The notes: a model not told the origin generated them from the sequence alone. 64,000 bases of DNA from Pedobacter sp. KBS0701 (GCF_005938645.2 NZ_CP042171.1:2852001-2916000); one strand, 5' to 3'; positions 34,666 through 43,729 are shown, counted from the stretch's first letter. Translations and numbers: made by a program.

Positions 34666-34750
34666 CGTCATCTCGACTGAAGCGCAGCGGAACGGAGAGA
34701 TCTGCCTAGATAGATTTCTCGACTGCGTTGCACTCCGCTCGAAATGACGG
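34666..34750. repeat. family A palindromic repeat, best-preserved copy
   Basis: CGTCATCTCGACTGAAGCGC, AGCGGAACGGAGAGATCT then AGATTTCTCGACTGCGTTGC and ACTCCGCTCGAAATGACG: the arms pair over about 38 bases with few mismatches and a 9-base loop. It lies between the DgkA and lipoprotein genes. Confidence 0.88.
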
Positions 34751-34865
34751 ACTATTGAAATGGAAGTGTTACTCCGCCATATGCTCTACGCTTAGCGCCA
34801 TAAGCCTTTCAGCTTTGGTCTTTAGTCTTAAACCTTCTACCTTAAAACCTTCCACCTTCTGTACT

Positions 34866-35462
34866 CTACTTCACCTCACCTGCCGAAAAACTATTGCCAC
34901 TTAACTTATATTGCAGTGTTCTGTTAATCGTTTTAGTGCTATCTGCTATATCTTTTACAGGAAAAGAGCGGAAAAGATCACCGTTTTTGATGAAAAATTT
35001 ATCGTTGCCTGCATAACCTTTTTTCTGGTTTGTGCTTAAAGATGGGAAACTGATTTTATTGAAATCTCCACCCGCATATTCGAACACATTTAAATCTAAA
35101 ATATTCTTTTTGCTTAACAACTGGATATATAGCTCAGGATTTCCATCATTGTCAAGATCCATGTTCCAGGCATCGGTAATAATGCCTTTACGATCAACAG
35201 CTGCTGAACGGTAATTATTACGGATTGAATCAGACATTAAGATCTGGTACCCACCAATAGAGTCTACTCCTTTTCCCCAGCTTACAATTTCGAAATTTAA
35301 CCCTGGTTTTACTTCTATATCTTTATAAAAGCGGAAGGGATTCTTTTCTACTTTGACCGTTTCTGTTTTAATTTCTTTAGGTTTTTCTTCGGTGCATGCA
35401 AAACAAAACAGCACCCCTGTCATTAACAAAAGGTGCTGCAATGTGTATTTTTGTAGTTTCAT
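34866..35462 (-). CDS. lipoprotein of unknown function
   Basis: 198 residues from ATG 35462. The N-terminus KYTLQHLLLMTGVLFCFACTEE is a lipoprotein signal with Cys in FAC; in-frame starts further upstream (35477 ATG, 35492 TTG) would make a poorer signal. The mature part includes FEIVSWGKGVDSIGGYQILM and DAWNMDLDNDGNPELYIQLL, a DxDxDG-like metal-binding loop of the FG-GAP/calcium kind. I know no precise family. It follows GH20 on the same strand by 63 bases and may be co-transcribed with it. Confidence 0.7.
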   Translation of the reverse strand: MKLQKYTLQHLLLMTGVLFCFACTEEKPKEIKTETVKVEKNPFRFYKDIEVKPGLNFEIVSWGKGVDSIGGYQILMSDSIRNNYRSAAVDRKGIITDAWNMDLDNDGNPELYIQLLSKKNILDLNVFEYAGGDFNKISFPSLSTNQKKGYAGNDKFFIKNGDLFRSFPVKDIADSTKTINRTLQYKLSGNSFSAGEVK

Positions 35463-35525
35463 TCTATTTGGGTTCATTTTGGTTGCCCCCAAATTAAGTA
35501 TTTTAGCCTATCAAAGCAATAAATT

Positions 35526-37436
35526 TTATTTCTTCGCTTCCGCTTTAACTTCGGGTGCTCCGTTGTTTAAAACCGTTTCGGTAACTACGCTTCTTCTACC
35601 GCTTGGGGCAATTACAATGGTTTTTAATACCCTCTTCTCACCTTGCGGAATGTTAATTTTAATTGGCGATGTATATAAAAATGCATTTTCGGATGGGCGG
35701 GATAAATCAATCGAATAATAAATTTTAGCTCCTGCAACTGGTGCTTTTAAATCAATGGTAAAATCGCCACCGGTTAAAGCTTTATCACTTTGACCTATCG
35801 GTGTAGGTACCCAGTAGTTAACATTCATTTTATCTAAGCGGGCCAAATGTGCTGGCAAACGCACTTCGCTAAAATTTTTCAAATCTTTACGTTCAACCGG
35901 TGACCAGGCAATCTCTGATAAAGCCAATATCCTCGGGAAAGCATGATTTTCTGCTTTTTCAGGGGTTTTAATATACTCTGTCCACATATTTGCCTGTACA
36001 CCTTTAATGTATTTCCTTTCGTCGGCCGTTAATACCTTCGGAATCGGATCATAAGCATATATTTTTTGATAAGGTGCAAAACCACCTATGGTAACCGGCT
36101 CATCAGGAGAATTAGATTGTTTATGATCAATATACAAACCCATCGATCCCGGGGTCATAATTACGTCGTGTTTTTGTTGTGCAGCTGCAATTCCACCATC
36201 TTCACCTCTCCAGCTCATTACTGTTGCATTTGGCGCTAAACCACCTTCTAAAATCTCGTCCCAGCCAATAATCGAACGTCCTTTGCTATTTACATGTTTT
36301 TCAATTGTCTGGATAAAATAACTCTGTAATTCGTGTTCATCCTTCAAACCTTTCTCTTTCATTAAAGACTGGCAAAACGGTGATTCTTTCCAATAGGTTT
36401 TTGGCGCTTCATCACCACCAATATGGATGTATTTTGAAGGGAAAATAGCAATTACCTCATCCAGAATATTGTTCAGGAAAGTAAAAGTATTTTCTGAGGG
36501 CACAAAAATATCATCAAAAACGCCCCAGGTTTGTTGTACCTGTTTCCCTTTTCTGCTTCCGGCCCATGGTGTTTTATCGCTGATAAAAGTATCGCGGCCA
36601 GGGAAACAGCTTAATTCCGGATAAGCTGCAATTGCTGCCGATGCATGTCCTGGCAATTCAATTTCGGGTATTACGGTAATGTACTTAGCAGCGGCATATT
36701 TAACAATATCTTTGGCTTCTTCCTGCGTATAGTAACCTTTAACCGGGGTAAGGTAATTGCCATTACCCGGGTAATTACCGATTATGGTACCGTTACGGGA
36801 AGAACCAATCTCAATTAGTTTTGGATATTTTTTTATCTCCAGTCTCCAGCCCTGATCATCAGTTAAATGCCAGTGAAAAGTATTGATTTTATAATAAGCC
36901 AACTGATCGATGTACTTTTTGATAAAAGAAATCGGGAAGAAATGACGGCTTACATCCAGCATCGTTCCACGGTAGGCAAAACGAGGATAATCGTTGATAT
37001 TAACAGCAGGGATGGTAATTTTATCGGCAATTTTATCCGGCATCATCTGCATAACCGATTGGACGGCATAAAACAGGCCTGCACCTTTTCCTGCTAAAAC
37101 AACTTGTTTTGGTGTAACTTTAATGGTATAACCTTCGGCAGGTAATTGATCTGCTCCAGCAGATGTTAAAATGATAGCCCTTTGGTTAGGTTGGGTTATT
37201 TTAGTCTCTCTTAGGGCAAAACCCGCCTTGGTAACGATAAAAGCGTTTAATAAATCAGCCATCTTTGCGCCGTCGATGCTTTGATTGACTAAAACTGTGG
37301 TTTTATCTAATACGAAATTTCCGTTGGCCCTGGTAATGGCTACCGGTGCAGGTATAATACCCAGATTAGGATCACCCTGCGCAAATGCAGCCGTACTGAT
37401 TAATACTCCAATAAAAACCGATAATGCTTTGTTCAT
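35526..37436 (-). CDS. beta-N-acetylhexosaminidase, GH20
   Basis: 636 residues. Signal peptide (VFIGVLISTAAFAQ), N-terminal GH20b domain (20-150), catalytic barrel 152-495 with the catalytic pair Asp342-Glu343 in HIGGDEAPKTYW, and HWHLTDDQGWRLEIKKYP upstream. The C-terminal ~95 residues (KAPVAGAKIYYSIDLSRPSE) are a CHB_HEX_C-like sandwich. Removes terminal GlcNAc or GalNAc from chitin, glycans or peptidoglycan fragments, in the periplasm or outside. A promoter lies 40 bases upstream. Confidence 0.93.
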   Translation of the reverse strand: MNKALSVFIGVLISTAAFAQGDPNLGIIPAPVAITRANGNFVLDKTTVLVNQSIDGAKMADLLNAFIVTKAGFALRETKITQPNQRAIILTSAGADQLPAEGYTIKVTPKQVVLAGKGAGLFYAVQSVMQMMPDKIADKITIPAVNINDYPRFAYRGTMLDVSRHFFPISFIKKYIDQLAYYKINTFHWHLTDDQGWRLEIKKYPKLIEIGSSRNGTIIGNYPGNGNYLTPVKGYYTQEEAKDIVKYAAAKYITVIPEIELPGHASAAIAAYPELSCFPGRDTFISDKTPWAGSRKGKQVQQTWGVFDDIFVPSENTFTFLNNILDEVIAIFPSKYIHIGGDEAPKTYWKESPFCQSLMKEKGLKDEHELQSYFIQTIEKHVNSKGRSIIGWDEILEGGLAPNATVMSWRGEDGGIAAAQQKHDVIMTPGSMGLYIDHKQSNSPDEPVTIGGFAPYQKIYAYDPIPKVLTADERKYIKGVQANMWTEYIKTPEKAENHAFPRILALSEIAWSPVERKDLKNFSEVRLPAHLARLDKMNVNYWVPTPIGQSDKALTGGDFTIDLKAPVAGAKIYYSIDLSRPSENAFLYTSPIKINIPQGEKRVLKTIVIAPSGRRSVVTETVLNNGAPEVKAEAKK

Positions 37437-37474
37437 TTTTTGTGTAGATTTTATGACTTAAACTAATATTTGAA

Positions 37475-37504
37475 CCAAGATAGAGATTATGGAGATATTA
37501 CAAA
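37475..37504 (-). promoter_or_regulatory. promoter of the GH20 gene
   Basis: On the minus strand TTTG (37504-37501), 18 bases, TATCTTGG (37482-37475), one mismatch to TAnnTTTG. About 38 bases before the ATG. Confidence 0.55.
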
Positions 37505-37793
37505 TCCCACATTCTTGTTACAATAGGAATCAAACGTTTGACTGCACCGCATAATGCAGATAAATCTAAACAATATTTATTAAAACGTTTTTCCAATGTT
37601 TCTGATAAGCTATGATAATGGAAGCCTTAGTCTTTTTTTTGGAAATCGGGTACAGCAGCGTTTTGGTTCAGGTAGTCCCGCTCCCGCTTCTGCCAATTTG
37701 AAGGAAATTGGCATCTCGCTCAGATCGGGTTTAGGTGGCAAGGCAGGTTAAACTATTTGGGGTTGCAGTTGCAGAAGAAACCATGGGCACTAT

Positions 37794-37931
37794 GCTATTA
37801 AACCGCTAATAGCAGCAGGAAACTGTGTATTTTAACCTGATTGAAATGAAAAGCACGCAAGCGAGGTACGAGTGCGGACTTGTAATGAAAAGCAGGACGA
37901 ACAATAAAAAGAACTCCTGCACTTGCTTTCT
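37794..37931. repeat. structured repeat family B, copy 5
   Basis: Hairpin GCTATTA-AACCGC-TAATAGC (37794-37813), core CCTGATTG (37836) through GAGGTACGAGTGCGGACTTG to AGCAGG (37896), then CTCCTGCACTTGCTTTCTAA. The hairpin stem is one pair longer than in copies 1-3, so it is maintained with a compatible change. The 673-base gap between GH20 and trxB otherwise holds a promoter, a family A half and the trxB terminator; no gene seen. Confidence 0.65.
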
Positions 37932-37968
37932 AAAAAAATGGAGGTTTTATAAAATAAGATTTGCTTTA

Positions 37969-38024
37969 ACAGATCTCCCGACTGCGTTTCACCCGATGGC
38001 TATCGGGTTCGCTCGAGATGACGA
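37969..38024. repeat. family A half-element with an inner hairpin
   Basis: AGATCTCCCGACTGCGTTTC then ACCCGAT-GGCT-ATCGGGT and CGCTCGAGATGACGAT: a right arm of family A interrupted by a perfect 7-bp hairpin. The matching left arm is absent. Confidence 0.7.
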
Positions 38025-38052
38025 TTGGCGTGATCGAGATGATGGCCATATA

Positions 38053-38083
38053 TAAAAAAAAGAGAAACCTTTGCTGATTTCTC
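38053..38083 (-). terminator. rho-independent terminator of trxB
   Basis: GAGAAA (38062-38067) and TTTCTC (38078-38083) with a 10-base loop; on the minus strand a run of eight T follows. 27 bases after the trxB stop. Confidence 0.75.
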
Positions 38084-38109
38084 CCTTTCAAAATATTTTC
38101 AAATTATTC

Positions 38110-39066
38110 TTAAGCTTCTACCGGATGTTCTTTAGCGGCCAGATACCTTTCGGCATCAAGAGCAGCCATACAACCAGAACCCGCAGCAGTTACTGCCTGA
38201 CGGTAATACATATCCTGCACATCGCCGCAGGCAAAAACGCCTTCGATATTGGTTAAGGTAGAACCTGGTTTAGTGGTTAAATAACCGGTTTCATCCATAT
38301 CTAACTGGCCTTTAAAAATATCGGTGTTAGGTTTATGACCAATAGCCACGAAGAACCCTTCTACGGCAATATCAGATTCGACACCTGTTTTGTTATTTAA
38401 AACTTTAACTGCAGTTACATTTTTGCCGTTACCTAGAATCTCTTGGGTTTCAGTATTGTAATGAACCACAATATTTGGTGTTGTCAATACGCGGCTTACC
38501 ATTGCTTTAGAAGCTCTAAACTCATCTCTACGCACCAATAAGTGCACAGTTTTACAAAGTTTTGCTAAATAAGTTGCTTCTTCAGCTGCAGTATCCCCAG
38601 CACCTACAATGGCAACATCCTGACCTTTAAAAAAGAAACCATCGCATACTGCACATGCCGAAACACCAAAACCATTGTATTGCTGCTCGCTTGGTAAACC
38701 CAACCATTTGGCAGTTGCACCCGTAGCAATAATTACAGTATCAGCTGTAATGGTTTTAATTTCGTCAACCACTACTTTATGAGGAGTTGAAGAGAAGTCT
38801 ACCGAACTTACATAACCGAAACGGATATCGGTGCCAAAACGCTCTGCCTGCTTGCGGAAATCTTCCATCATTTCTGGTCCCATAATTCCTTGCGGGTAAC
38901 CCGGGAAATTTTCTACATCCGTAGTTTGCGTAAGCTGTCCGCCAGCTTGCATACCGGTATACATTATTGGTTTTAAATCAGCTCTGGCAGCATAAATTGC
39001 AGCAGTATAACCTGCAGGGCCAGAACCTATAATTAAACACTGAACGTGCTCGTTTTCTTGTGACAT
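38110..39066 (-). CDS. trxB: thioredoxin-disulfide reductase
   Basis: 318 residues. FAD motif GSGPAGYTAAIYAAR, redox-active CAVC (Cys138, Cys141), NADPH motif GAGDTAAEEA and the closing FACGDVQD. Low-molecular-weight TrxB that passes electrons from NADPH to thioredoxin in the cytosol. Normal length. Its promoter (39101-39131) and terminator make it a single-gene unit. Confidence 0.96.
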   Translation of the reverse strand: MSQENEHVQCLIIGSGPAGYTAAIYAARADLKPIMYTGMQAGGQLTQTTDVENFPGYPQGIMGPEMMEDFRKQAERFGTDIRFGYVSSVDFSSTPHKVVVDEIKTITADTVIIATGATAKWLGLPSEQQYNGFGVSACAVCDGFFFKGQDVAIVGAGDTAAEEATYLAKLCKTVHLLVRRDEFRASKAMVSRVLTTPNIVVHYNTETQEILGNGKNVTAVKVLNNKTGVESDIAVEGFFVAIGHKPNTDIFKGQLDMDETGYLTTKPGSTLTNIEGVFACGDVQDMYYRQAVTAAGSGCMAALDAERYLAAKEHPVEA

Positions 39067-39100
39067 TATATAGTATGTTTGAAATTCATTAATCGTAGCA

Positions 39101-39131
39101 CAAATTTAATGCTTTAAATAATTGTTAACAA
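39101..39131 (-). promoter_or_regulatory. promoter of trxB
   Basis: On the minus strand TTG (39131-39129), 20 bases, TAAATTTG (39108-39101), matching TAnnTTTG; 34 bases before the ATG. Confidence 0.62.
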
Positions 39132-39281
39132 GTTTACATTGTCAACATAGTTTACTTATTAACAGCAAAGGGCAGGGAGCATGGTGTAAAGCGTTTGAGT
39201 AAAGCGGATTGCGTTTGGTGTTAAGCTCATGTGTATTCGGGTGGCTTAGGTGGTAAAAAAATAAACACACAACTCTTCGTG

Positions 39282-39341
39282 GTGTCAGATATTTCTATCT
39301 GACACTCATTTATAAATCTGTCAGATGTTACCATCTGACAG
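39282..39341. repeat. two tandem 10-bp hairpins (CAGAT type)
   Basis: GTGTCAGATA-TTTC-TATCTGACAC (39282-39305) and CTGTCAGATG-TTAC-CATCTGACAG (39318-39341): two perfect 10-bp stems with 4-base loops and 12 bases between. The differences within each stem are matched on both sides, which points to selection for pairing. They lie just after the stop of the carboxylase gene on the minus strand, without a T-run. The core CATCTGACAG also occurs in family B copies 2 and 3. Confidence 0.85.
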
Positions 39342-39352
39342 CACTTATGCCA

Positions 39353-40981
39353 CTAAGTTTGTATTATACCTACATTAAACTTCTTCGTAATCGGCGATTG
39401 ATTGGCCGCCTCAATCCCCATCGAAATTACCTTCCTGGTTTCCAAAGGATCGATTATCCCATCTACCCAAAGCCTGGCTGCCGCATAATAAGGCGTGGTT
39501 TGGCTATTGTATTTATCGGTAATTTCTTTTAATAACTCAGCTTCTTTTTCAGGCGTAATCACCTCTCCTTTTGCTTTTAAAGAGGCTTGTTGAATCTGCA
39601 ATAATGTTTTTGCGGCCTGTGAGCCACCCATTACGGCAATTTTTGCTGTTGGCCAGGCATAAATCAAACGTGGATCGTAAGCTTTACCACACATGGCATA
39701 ATTACCGGCACCGTAAGAGTTGCCCAAAACAATAGTAAACTTTGGTACAACAGAATTAGCCACGGCATTTACCATTTTTGCACCATCTTTTATAATGCCA
39801 CCATGTTCTGATCTGCTACCCACCATAAAACCAGTAACATCCTGTAAAAATACCAGTGGAATTTTCTTCTGGTTACAGTTCATGATAAACCGCGAGGCTT
39901 TATCGGCACTATCCGAATAAATTACACCACCAAACTGCATCTCCCCTTTTTTCGATTTTACCACTTTACGCTGGTTAACCACAATACCTACCGCCCAGCC
40001 ATCGATACGGCCCAGACCGCAGATAATGCTCTGACCATAACCTTTTTTATATTCTTCAAATTCGGATCCATCAACCAAACGGTTAATTACGTCCATCATT
40101 TCGTAAGGTTTATCCCTGTTCTCAGGGAAAATGCCATATAGTTCTTCTTCTTTTTCTTTCGGTTTAACAGCAGCAATGCGATCGAAACCGGCATTTTCTG
40201 GTGCGCCCAGCATGCTCATGATATTTTTAATGCTATCTAAACAGGCCTGATCGTTAGGGTGTTTATAATCGGTAACACCTGATATTTCGCAATGTGTGGT
40301 TGCCCCACCCAATGTTTCATTATCCACTTCTTCGCCGATGGCTGATTTTACAAGATAAGAGCCTGCTAAAAATACAGAACCGGTTTTATCAACAATCATA
40401 GCTTCATCACTCATAATGGGCAAATAAGCACCACCCGCTACGCAAGCCCCCATAATGGCCGAAATCTGTACAATTCCTTCAGACGACATGATGGCATTAT
40501 TGCGAAACATCCTTCCAAAGTGTTCTTTATCTGGGAAAATCTCATCCTGCATGGGCAGGTATACTCCGGCACTATCTACCAAATAAATTACTGGCAAACG
40601 GTTTTCCATGGCGATTTCCTGCGCACGGAGATTCTTTTTAGCAGTCATCGGGAACCATGCCCCAGCTTTCACAGTAGCATCGTTTGCAACAATCATACAC
40701 TGTCTTCCGCTAACATAACCTATGCCGCATACTACTCCTGCAGATGGACATCCGCCCTGTGCGGCATACATGCCATCCGCAGTAAAGGCACCGACCTCCA
40801 AAAAGTCAGAATCTTTATCGATTAAATAAGCAATCCTTTCACGGGCCAACAGCTTACCTTTTTCTTTTTGCTTAGCGGCATTCTTTTCGCCTCCACCAAG
40901 ATGGATCTTTTTGAGTTTGGTTTTCAGTTCGTAAACCAACTGTTTATTGACATCCTCGTTTTTATTGAATTCGATATTCAT
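39353..40981 (-). CDS. acyl-CoA carboxylase, beta (carboxyltransferase) subunit
   Basis: 542 residues. Crotonase-fold carboxyltransferase of the propionyl/methylcrotonyl-CoA type: LAGSYLVKSAIGEEVDNETL, GGATTHCEISGVTDY, PLVFLQDVTGFMVGSRSEHG, SYGAGNYAMCGKAYDPR and a C-terminal AARLWVDGIIDPLETR. GGVIYSDSADKASRFI sits at the acyl-CoA site. MCC-like features (GFMVGSRSEHGGI) favour methylcrotonyl-CoA, but propionyl-CoA cannot be excluded. The biotin-bearing alpha subunit gene is not in the window. Confidence 0.92.
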   Translation of the reverse strand: MNIEFNKNEDVNKQLVYELKTKLKKIHLGGGEKNAAKQKEKGKLLARERIAYLIDKDSDFLEVGAFTADGMYAAQGGCPSAGVVCGIGYVSGRQCMIVANDATVKAGAWFPMTAKKNLRAQEIAMENRLPVIYLVDSAGVYLPMQDEIFPDKEHFGRMFRNNAIMSSEGIVQISAIMGACVAGGAYLPIMSDEAMIVDKTGSVFLAGSYLVKSAIGEEVDNETLGGATTHCEISGVTDYKHPNDQACLDSIKNIMSMLGAPENAGFDRIAAVKPKEKEEELYGIFPENRDKPYEMMDVINRLVDGSEFEEYKKGYGQSIICGLGRIDGWAVGIVVNQRKVVKSKKGEMQFGGVIYSDSADKASRFIMNCNQKKIPLVFLQDVTGFMVGSRSEHGGIIKDGAKMVNAVANSVVPKFTIVLGNSYGAGNYAMCGKAYDPRLIYAWPTAKIAVMGGSQAAKTLLQIQQASLKAKGEVITPEKEAELLKEITDKYNSQTTPYYAAARLWVDGIIDPLETRKVISMGIEAANQSPITKKFNVGIIQT

Positions 40982-41090
40982 GGAGGCAATTTAGATTTAA
41001 TTTTAGAAAAACAGCATTGACCAAATCGGTTTCTGGTCTACAGGAAGGTTTAACCGCAAATAGCAATGTTTTTTTAATACCAAGAGTTAT

Positions 41091-41452
41091 TTTAACCGCA
41101 AAGTACACAAAAGATAGCCGCAAAGTGCGCTAAGTATTTTAACCACAGAGATCAAAGAAAAGGCACAGAGGACATAGCATTGAGATTGAATAAAATCACC
41201 ATGTTTTCAGGGCATCCGCAGCTTTTTTTAACCGCAAAGTACGCAAAGGATAGTCGCAAAGAGCGCTAAGTGTTTTTACCACAAAGATTTTGCAGAGAAA
41301 AAACAGAGGACATAGAGTTGAGATTAGGTGAAATATCAGGGTATCCGTGGCTTTCATAACTGCAAAGTACGCGAAGGATAGCCGCAAAGCGCGATAAGTA
41401 TTTTAACCACAGAGATCAAAGAAAAGGCACAGAGGGTATAGCGTAATTAATA
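41091..41452. repeat. 136/128-base direct repeat, three copies
   Basis: Units start at AACCGCAAAGTAC (41094), AACCGCAAAGTAC (41230) and AACTGCAAAGTAC (41358), so the periods are 136 and 128. Each contains GGATAG(C/T)CGCAAAG, GCGCTAAGT, a CACAGAG...AAAGAAAAGGCACAGAGG module and a GATTGAAT part; the last copy is shortened. Single leading AACCGC fragments at 41052 and 41464 suggest further decayed units. The whole 550-base gap holds no gene. Confidence 0.85.
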
Positions 41453-41530
41453 AGGAGTTTGTTTAACCGCGAAAATGTAGAGGTTGTTAAAAAAACGCCA
41501 ATCGCATAACGCCGGGCGCCTATCTCTTGG

Positions 41531-42070
41531 CTAGTTTTGATAAACAACTCCGTCAATCTTTATTTTTTGATACTTTTCTGCCCAGCCTTTACCTTTGATA
41601 TATTTTACTTCAGATGGATGCCCTTTTAAATTGGGATGATAAATAGGATCGAATGAAAAGGTCATTTCCTGATCTGATTTTTGAACCACAGTTACTTCAT
41701 TGTCGTTTTCATCCTTTTCACCTGTGGTAAAGAATCTCTCTCCTATTTTGACATTAAAATCGGCACGGATATAGGTTTTAGCCGGACTATCGGGGTAACT
41801 TTCCACTAATCTGTTCCGTTCATCGATCCGCAGATAAACCGTGCTGCTTGCATCGCCACCAACCAGGGAATAAAATTGGTAAAAAAGTTTTTTGTTGATC
41901 CTTACGGTGTCTTTAATCTCGGTATAAGATTGAGCATTCATATACCATAAATTGCCGATCTGCATGGGTAAAAATGAATCGGCCGCTGCATTTTCTACTT
42001 TCTTTTTCTGACAGGAAAGGATAAACAGACTAACTAAAATTAAACTAAGCGATGTGCTGATCTTTTTCAT
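41531..42070 (-). CDS. lipoprotein of unknown function
   Basis: 179 residues from ATG 42070; an ATG 27 bases further upstream would place nine residues before the signal. SLILVSLFILSCQKKK is a clear lipobox (L-S-C). The mature domain has NAQSYTEIKDTVRINKKLFY and KGKGWAEKYQKIKIDGVVY, with few conserved cues. No family recognised. It probably sits in the outer membrane leaflet. Alone between the direct-repeat gap and the MaoC gene on the same strand. Confidence 0.7.
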   Translation of the reverse strand: MKKISTSLSLILVSLFILSCQKKKVENAAADSFLPMQIGNLWYMNAQSYTEIKDTVRINKKLFYQFYSLVGGDASSTVYLRIDERNRLVESYPDSPAKTYIRADFNVKIGERFFTTGEKDENDNEVTVVQKSDQEMTFSFDPIYHPNLKGHPSEVKYIKGKGWAEKYQKIKIDGVVYQN

Positions 42071-42128
42071 AAGTATAATTACTTTTATTAATAACATTAA
42101 AAATCAGCTACATGCTACAGCATTATAA

Positions 42129-42590
42129 CTAACTAATAAAGTGGTACAAGAAAACTACTTCTCCGTTAAAAGCAGGTTTTTTCTGGTCTTCAATTTCCAT
42201 TTCGATAGCCATATTTACCTTTGTTACGCCACGTAAGTTAATAATTGAAGCCAATTTAGCTTTTAACCTTACTTTACTATTTACGGTAACCGCTTGTGCA
42301 AACCTTAAACTTTCAATACCATAATTGATCTCCATTTTCAGATTCTGGATATCAACAATTTCTTTCCATAAATAAGGAATTAAAGATAAGGTTAAATAAC
42401 CATGTGCAATCGTTGCTTTAAACGGCCCTTCGTTTTGTGCCCGTTCTTCATCAACGTGGATCCATTGATGGTCTAATGTAGCATCGGCAAATTTGTTGAT
42501 CTGTTCTTGTGTAATGGTGTGCCATGAAGAAACGCCTAATTCCTTGCCAAGGTATTGTTCAAATTCTGCGTGGGAGGTGATGATTTGCAT
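42129..42590 (-). CDS. MaoC-family hydratase (hotdog)
   Basis: 153 residues. The MaoC motif is in ADATLDHQWIHVDEERAQNE, then GPFKATIAHGYLTLSLIPYL, with Asp and His of the hydratase site (D-x-x-x-x-H, and A-H-G). Such enzymes hydrate trans-2-enoyl-CoA to (R)-3-hydroxyacyl-CoA in the cytosol. Substrate chain length unknown. The lipoprotein gene follows 58 bases downstream on the same strand. Confidence 0.85.
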   Translation of the reverse strand: MQIITSHAEFEQYLGKELGVSSWHTITQEQINKFADATLDHQWIHVDEERAQNEGPFKATIAHGYLTLSLIPYLWKEIVDIQNLKMEINYGIESLRFAQAVTVNSKVRLKAKLASIINLRGVTKVNMAIEMEIEDQKKPAFNGEVVFLYHFIS

Positions 42591-42785
42591 TTTTAATATA
42601 TTTTTTAATGCGCCAGGCGTTTTGCGGATGGCGGGTTATTGATGATATGTTAAGATTGTATTCGTTTTAGCCTTGGGTTGATGGTTAATGGTCTTATAGC
42701 TCATAGTCCACAACTGGCCTATTAACTATTGACCAACAGCAATGAACTATTGACTATCAGCCATGAGCAACTGGCTATACCGCAG

Positions 42786-43379
42786 TTAACTCAAATTCCT
42801 TTCCCTAAACCAAACTTCATCAGGAACGGCAGAAAAATCGTCCATCTTATTGATTAAAATTTCTGCATTGGCTTCGTTAAAAACAAGATCGCGGTTGGCA
42901 GGTTTCAAAAATTTACTCTGCACCATCATTTCCATCTGTGCAAATAACGGATCGTAAAAACCATTTACGTTTAAAACACCAATTGGCTTATTGTGCAGGC
43001 CAAGCTGTAACCAGGTAAGCACTTCAAAAAATTCTTCGAGTGTTCCAAAACCGCCGGGTAAAATTACAAATCCATCGCTTAAATCGGCCATTTTCTGTTT
43101 TCTCTGGTGCATATTTTCAGTCACGATCATTTCGGTTACCCCTTTATGTCCAACTTCTTTATCCATTAAAAACTGTGGAATGATACCGGTAACCAACCCC
43201 CCAAGTTCCAGTACATCGTTGGCCAAAACACCCATCACACCAACACTACCACCACCGTAAACCAATTTAATCTGCTGTTTCACCAAAGTTTCTGCCAACT
43301 GTTTTATTGCATGACGCAATTGTACATCGCCGTTAAAGTTTGAGCCACAATACACACAAACCGAATTAAGCTTATTCAT
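42786..43379 (-). CDS. LOG family nucleotide phosphoribohydrolase
   Basis: 197 residues. GGGSVGVMGVLAND and PGGFGTLEEFFEVLTWLQLG are the LOG (TIGR00730) motifs; R in ENMHQRKQKM and the PGGxGTxxE loop form the active site. These enzymes release ribose 5-phosphate from nucleoside monophosphates, as in cytokinin activation; in most bacteria the natural substrate is unclear (often AMP-like). Single gene between repeat-bearing gaps. Confidence 0.9.
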   Translation of the reverse strand: MNKLNSVCVYCGSNFNGDVQLRHAIKQLAETLVKQQIKLVYGGGSVGVMGVLANDVLELGGLVTGIIPQFLMDKEVGHKGVTEMIVTENMHQRKQKMADLSDGFVILPGGFGTLEEFFEVLTWLQLGLHNKPIGVLNVNGFYDPLFAQMEMMVQSKFLKPANRDLVFNEANAEILINKMDDFSAVPDEVWFRERNLS

Positions 43380-43528
43380 TTAGTCTAAAATTTACCGAAG
43401 TTAAGATTTTATCGGCTTTCTATAAATTTTAATTCTGCACAAAGCTGTTACAGGACTTATTACTCATGAAACCAGCGAGGTTAATCGCATTATTTATCTT
43501 TCCAGGAACCACCGACTTTGTTAAATAA

Positions 43529-43582
43529 ACCTGATAGAACGGAAAGCCCGGAGCGAAGCGAGGACTTGGAGGGATAGCAGGA
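43529..43582. repeat. structured repeat family B, copy 6 (core only)
   Basis: CCTGATAGAACGGAAAGCCC, GGAGCGAAGCGAGGACTTGG, then AGCAGG (43581): the family core with a GCCCGG...CGAGGAC centre. It is followed by CTTTGCTTTTCAAAATAG, akin to the CTGCTTTCCAAAT end of copies 1-3. Nothing else is seen in the 350-base gap before the TonB receptor terminator. Confidence 0.65.
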
Positions 43583-43662
43583 CTGACGCTAAAATGAAAT
43601 TCTGTCTTTGCTTTTCAAAATAGTATAAACCACCTGAGGACATTTAAGTTTTTTTCCAGTAT

Positions 43663-43692
43663 AAAAAAAGGAGCGGCATTACACCACTCCTT
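43663..43692 (-). terminator. terminator of the TonB-receptor gene
   Basis: AAGGAG (43668-43673) and CTCCTT (43687-43692), with the two inner G-C pairs GG...CC, and seven T following on the minus strand; 37 bases after the stop. Confidence 0.75.
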
Positions 43693-43729
43693 CTAACCAA
43701 ATATAAGAGAGAAAAGATTAATTTAAATA

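Noticed and set aside
41091..41452. CRISPR array
   Set aside because: Repeats are over 120 bases and vary in length, with no short constant spacers and no cas genes.
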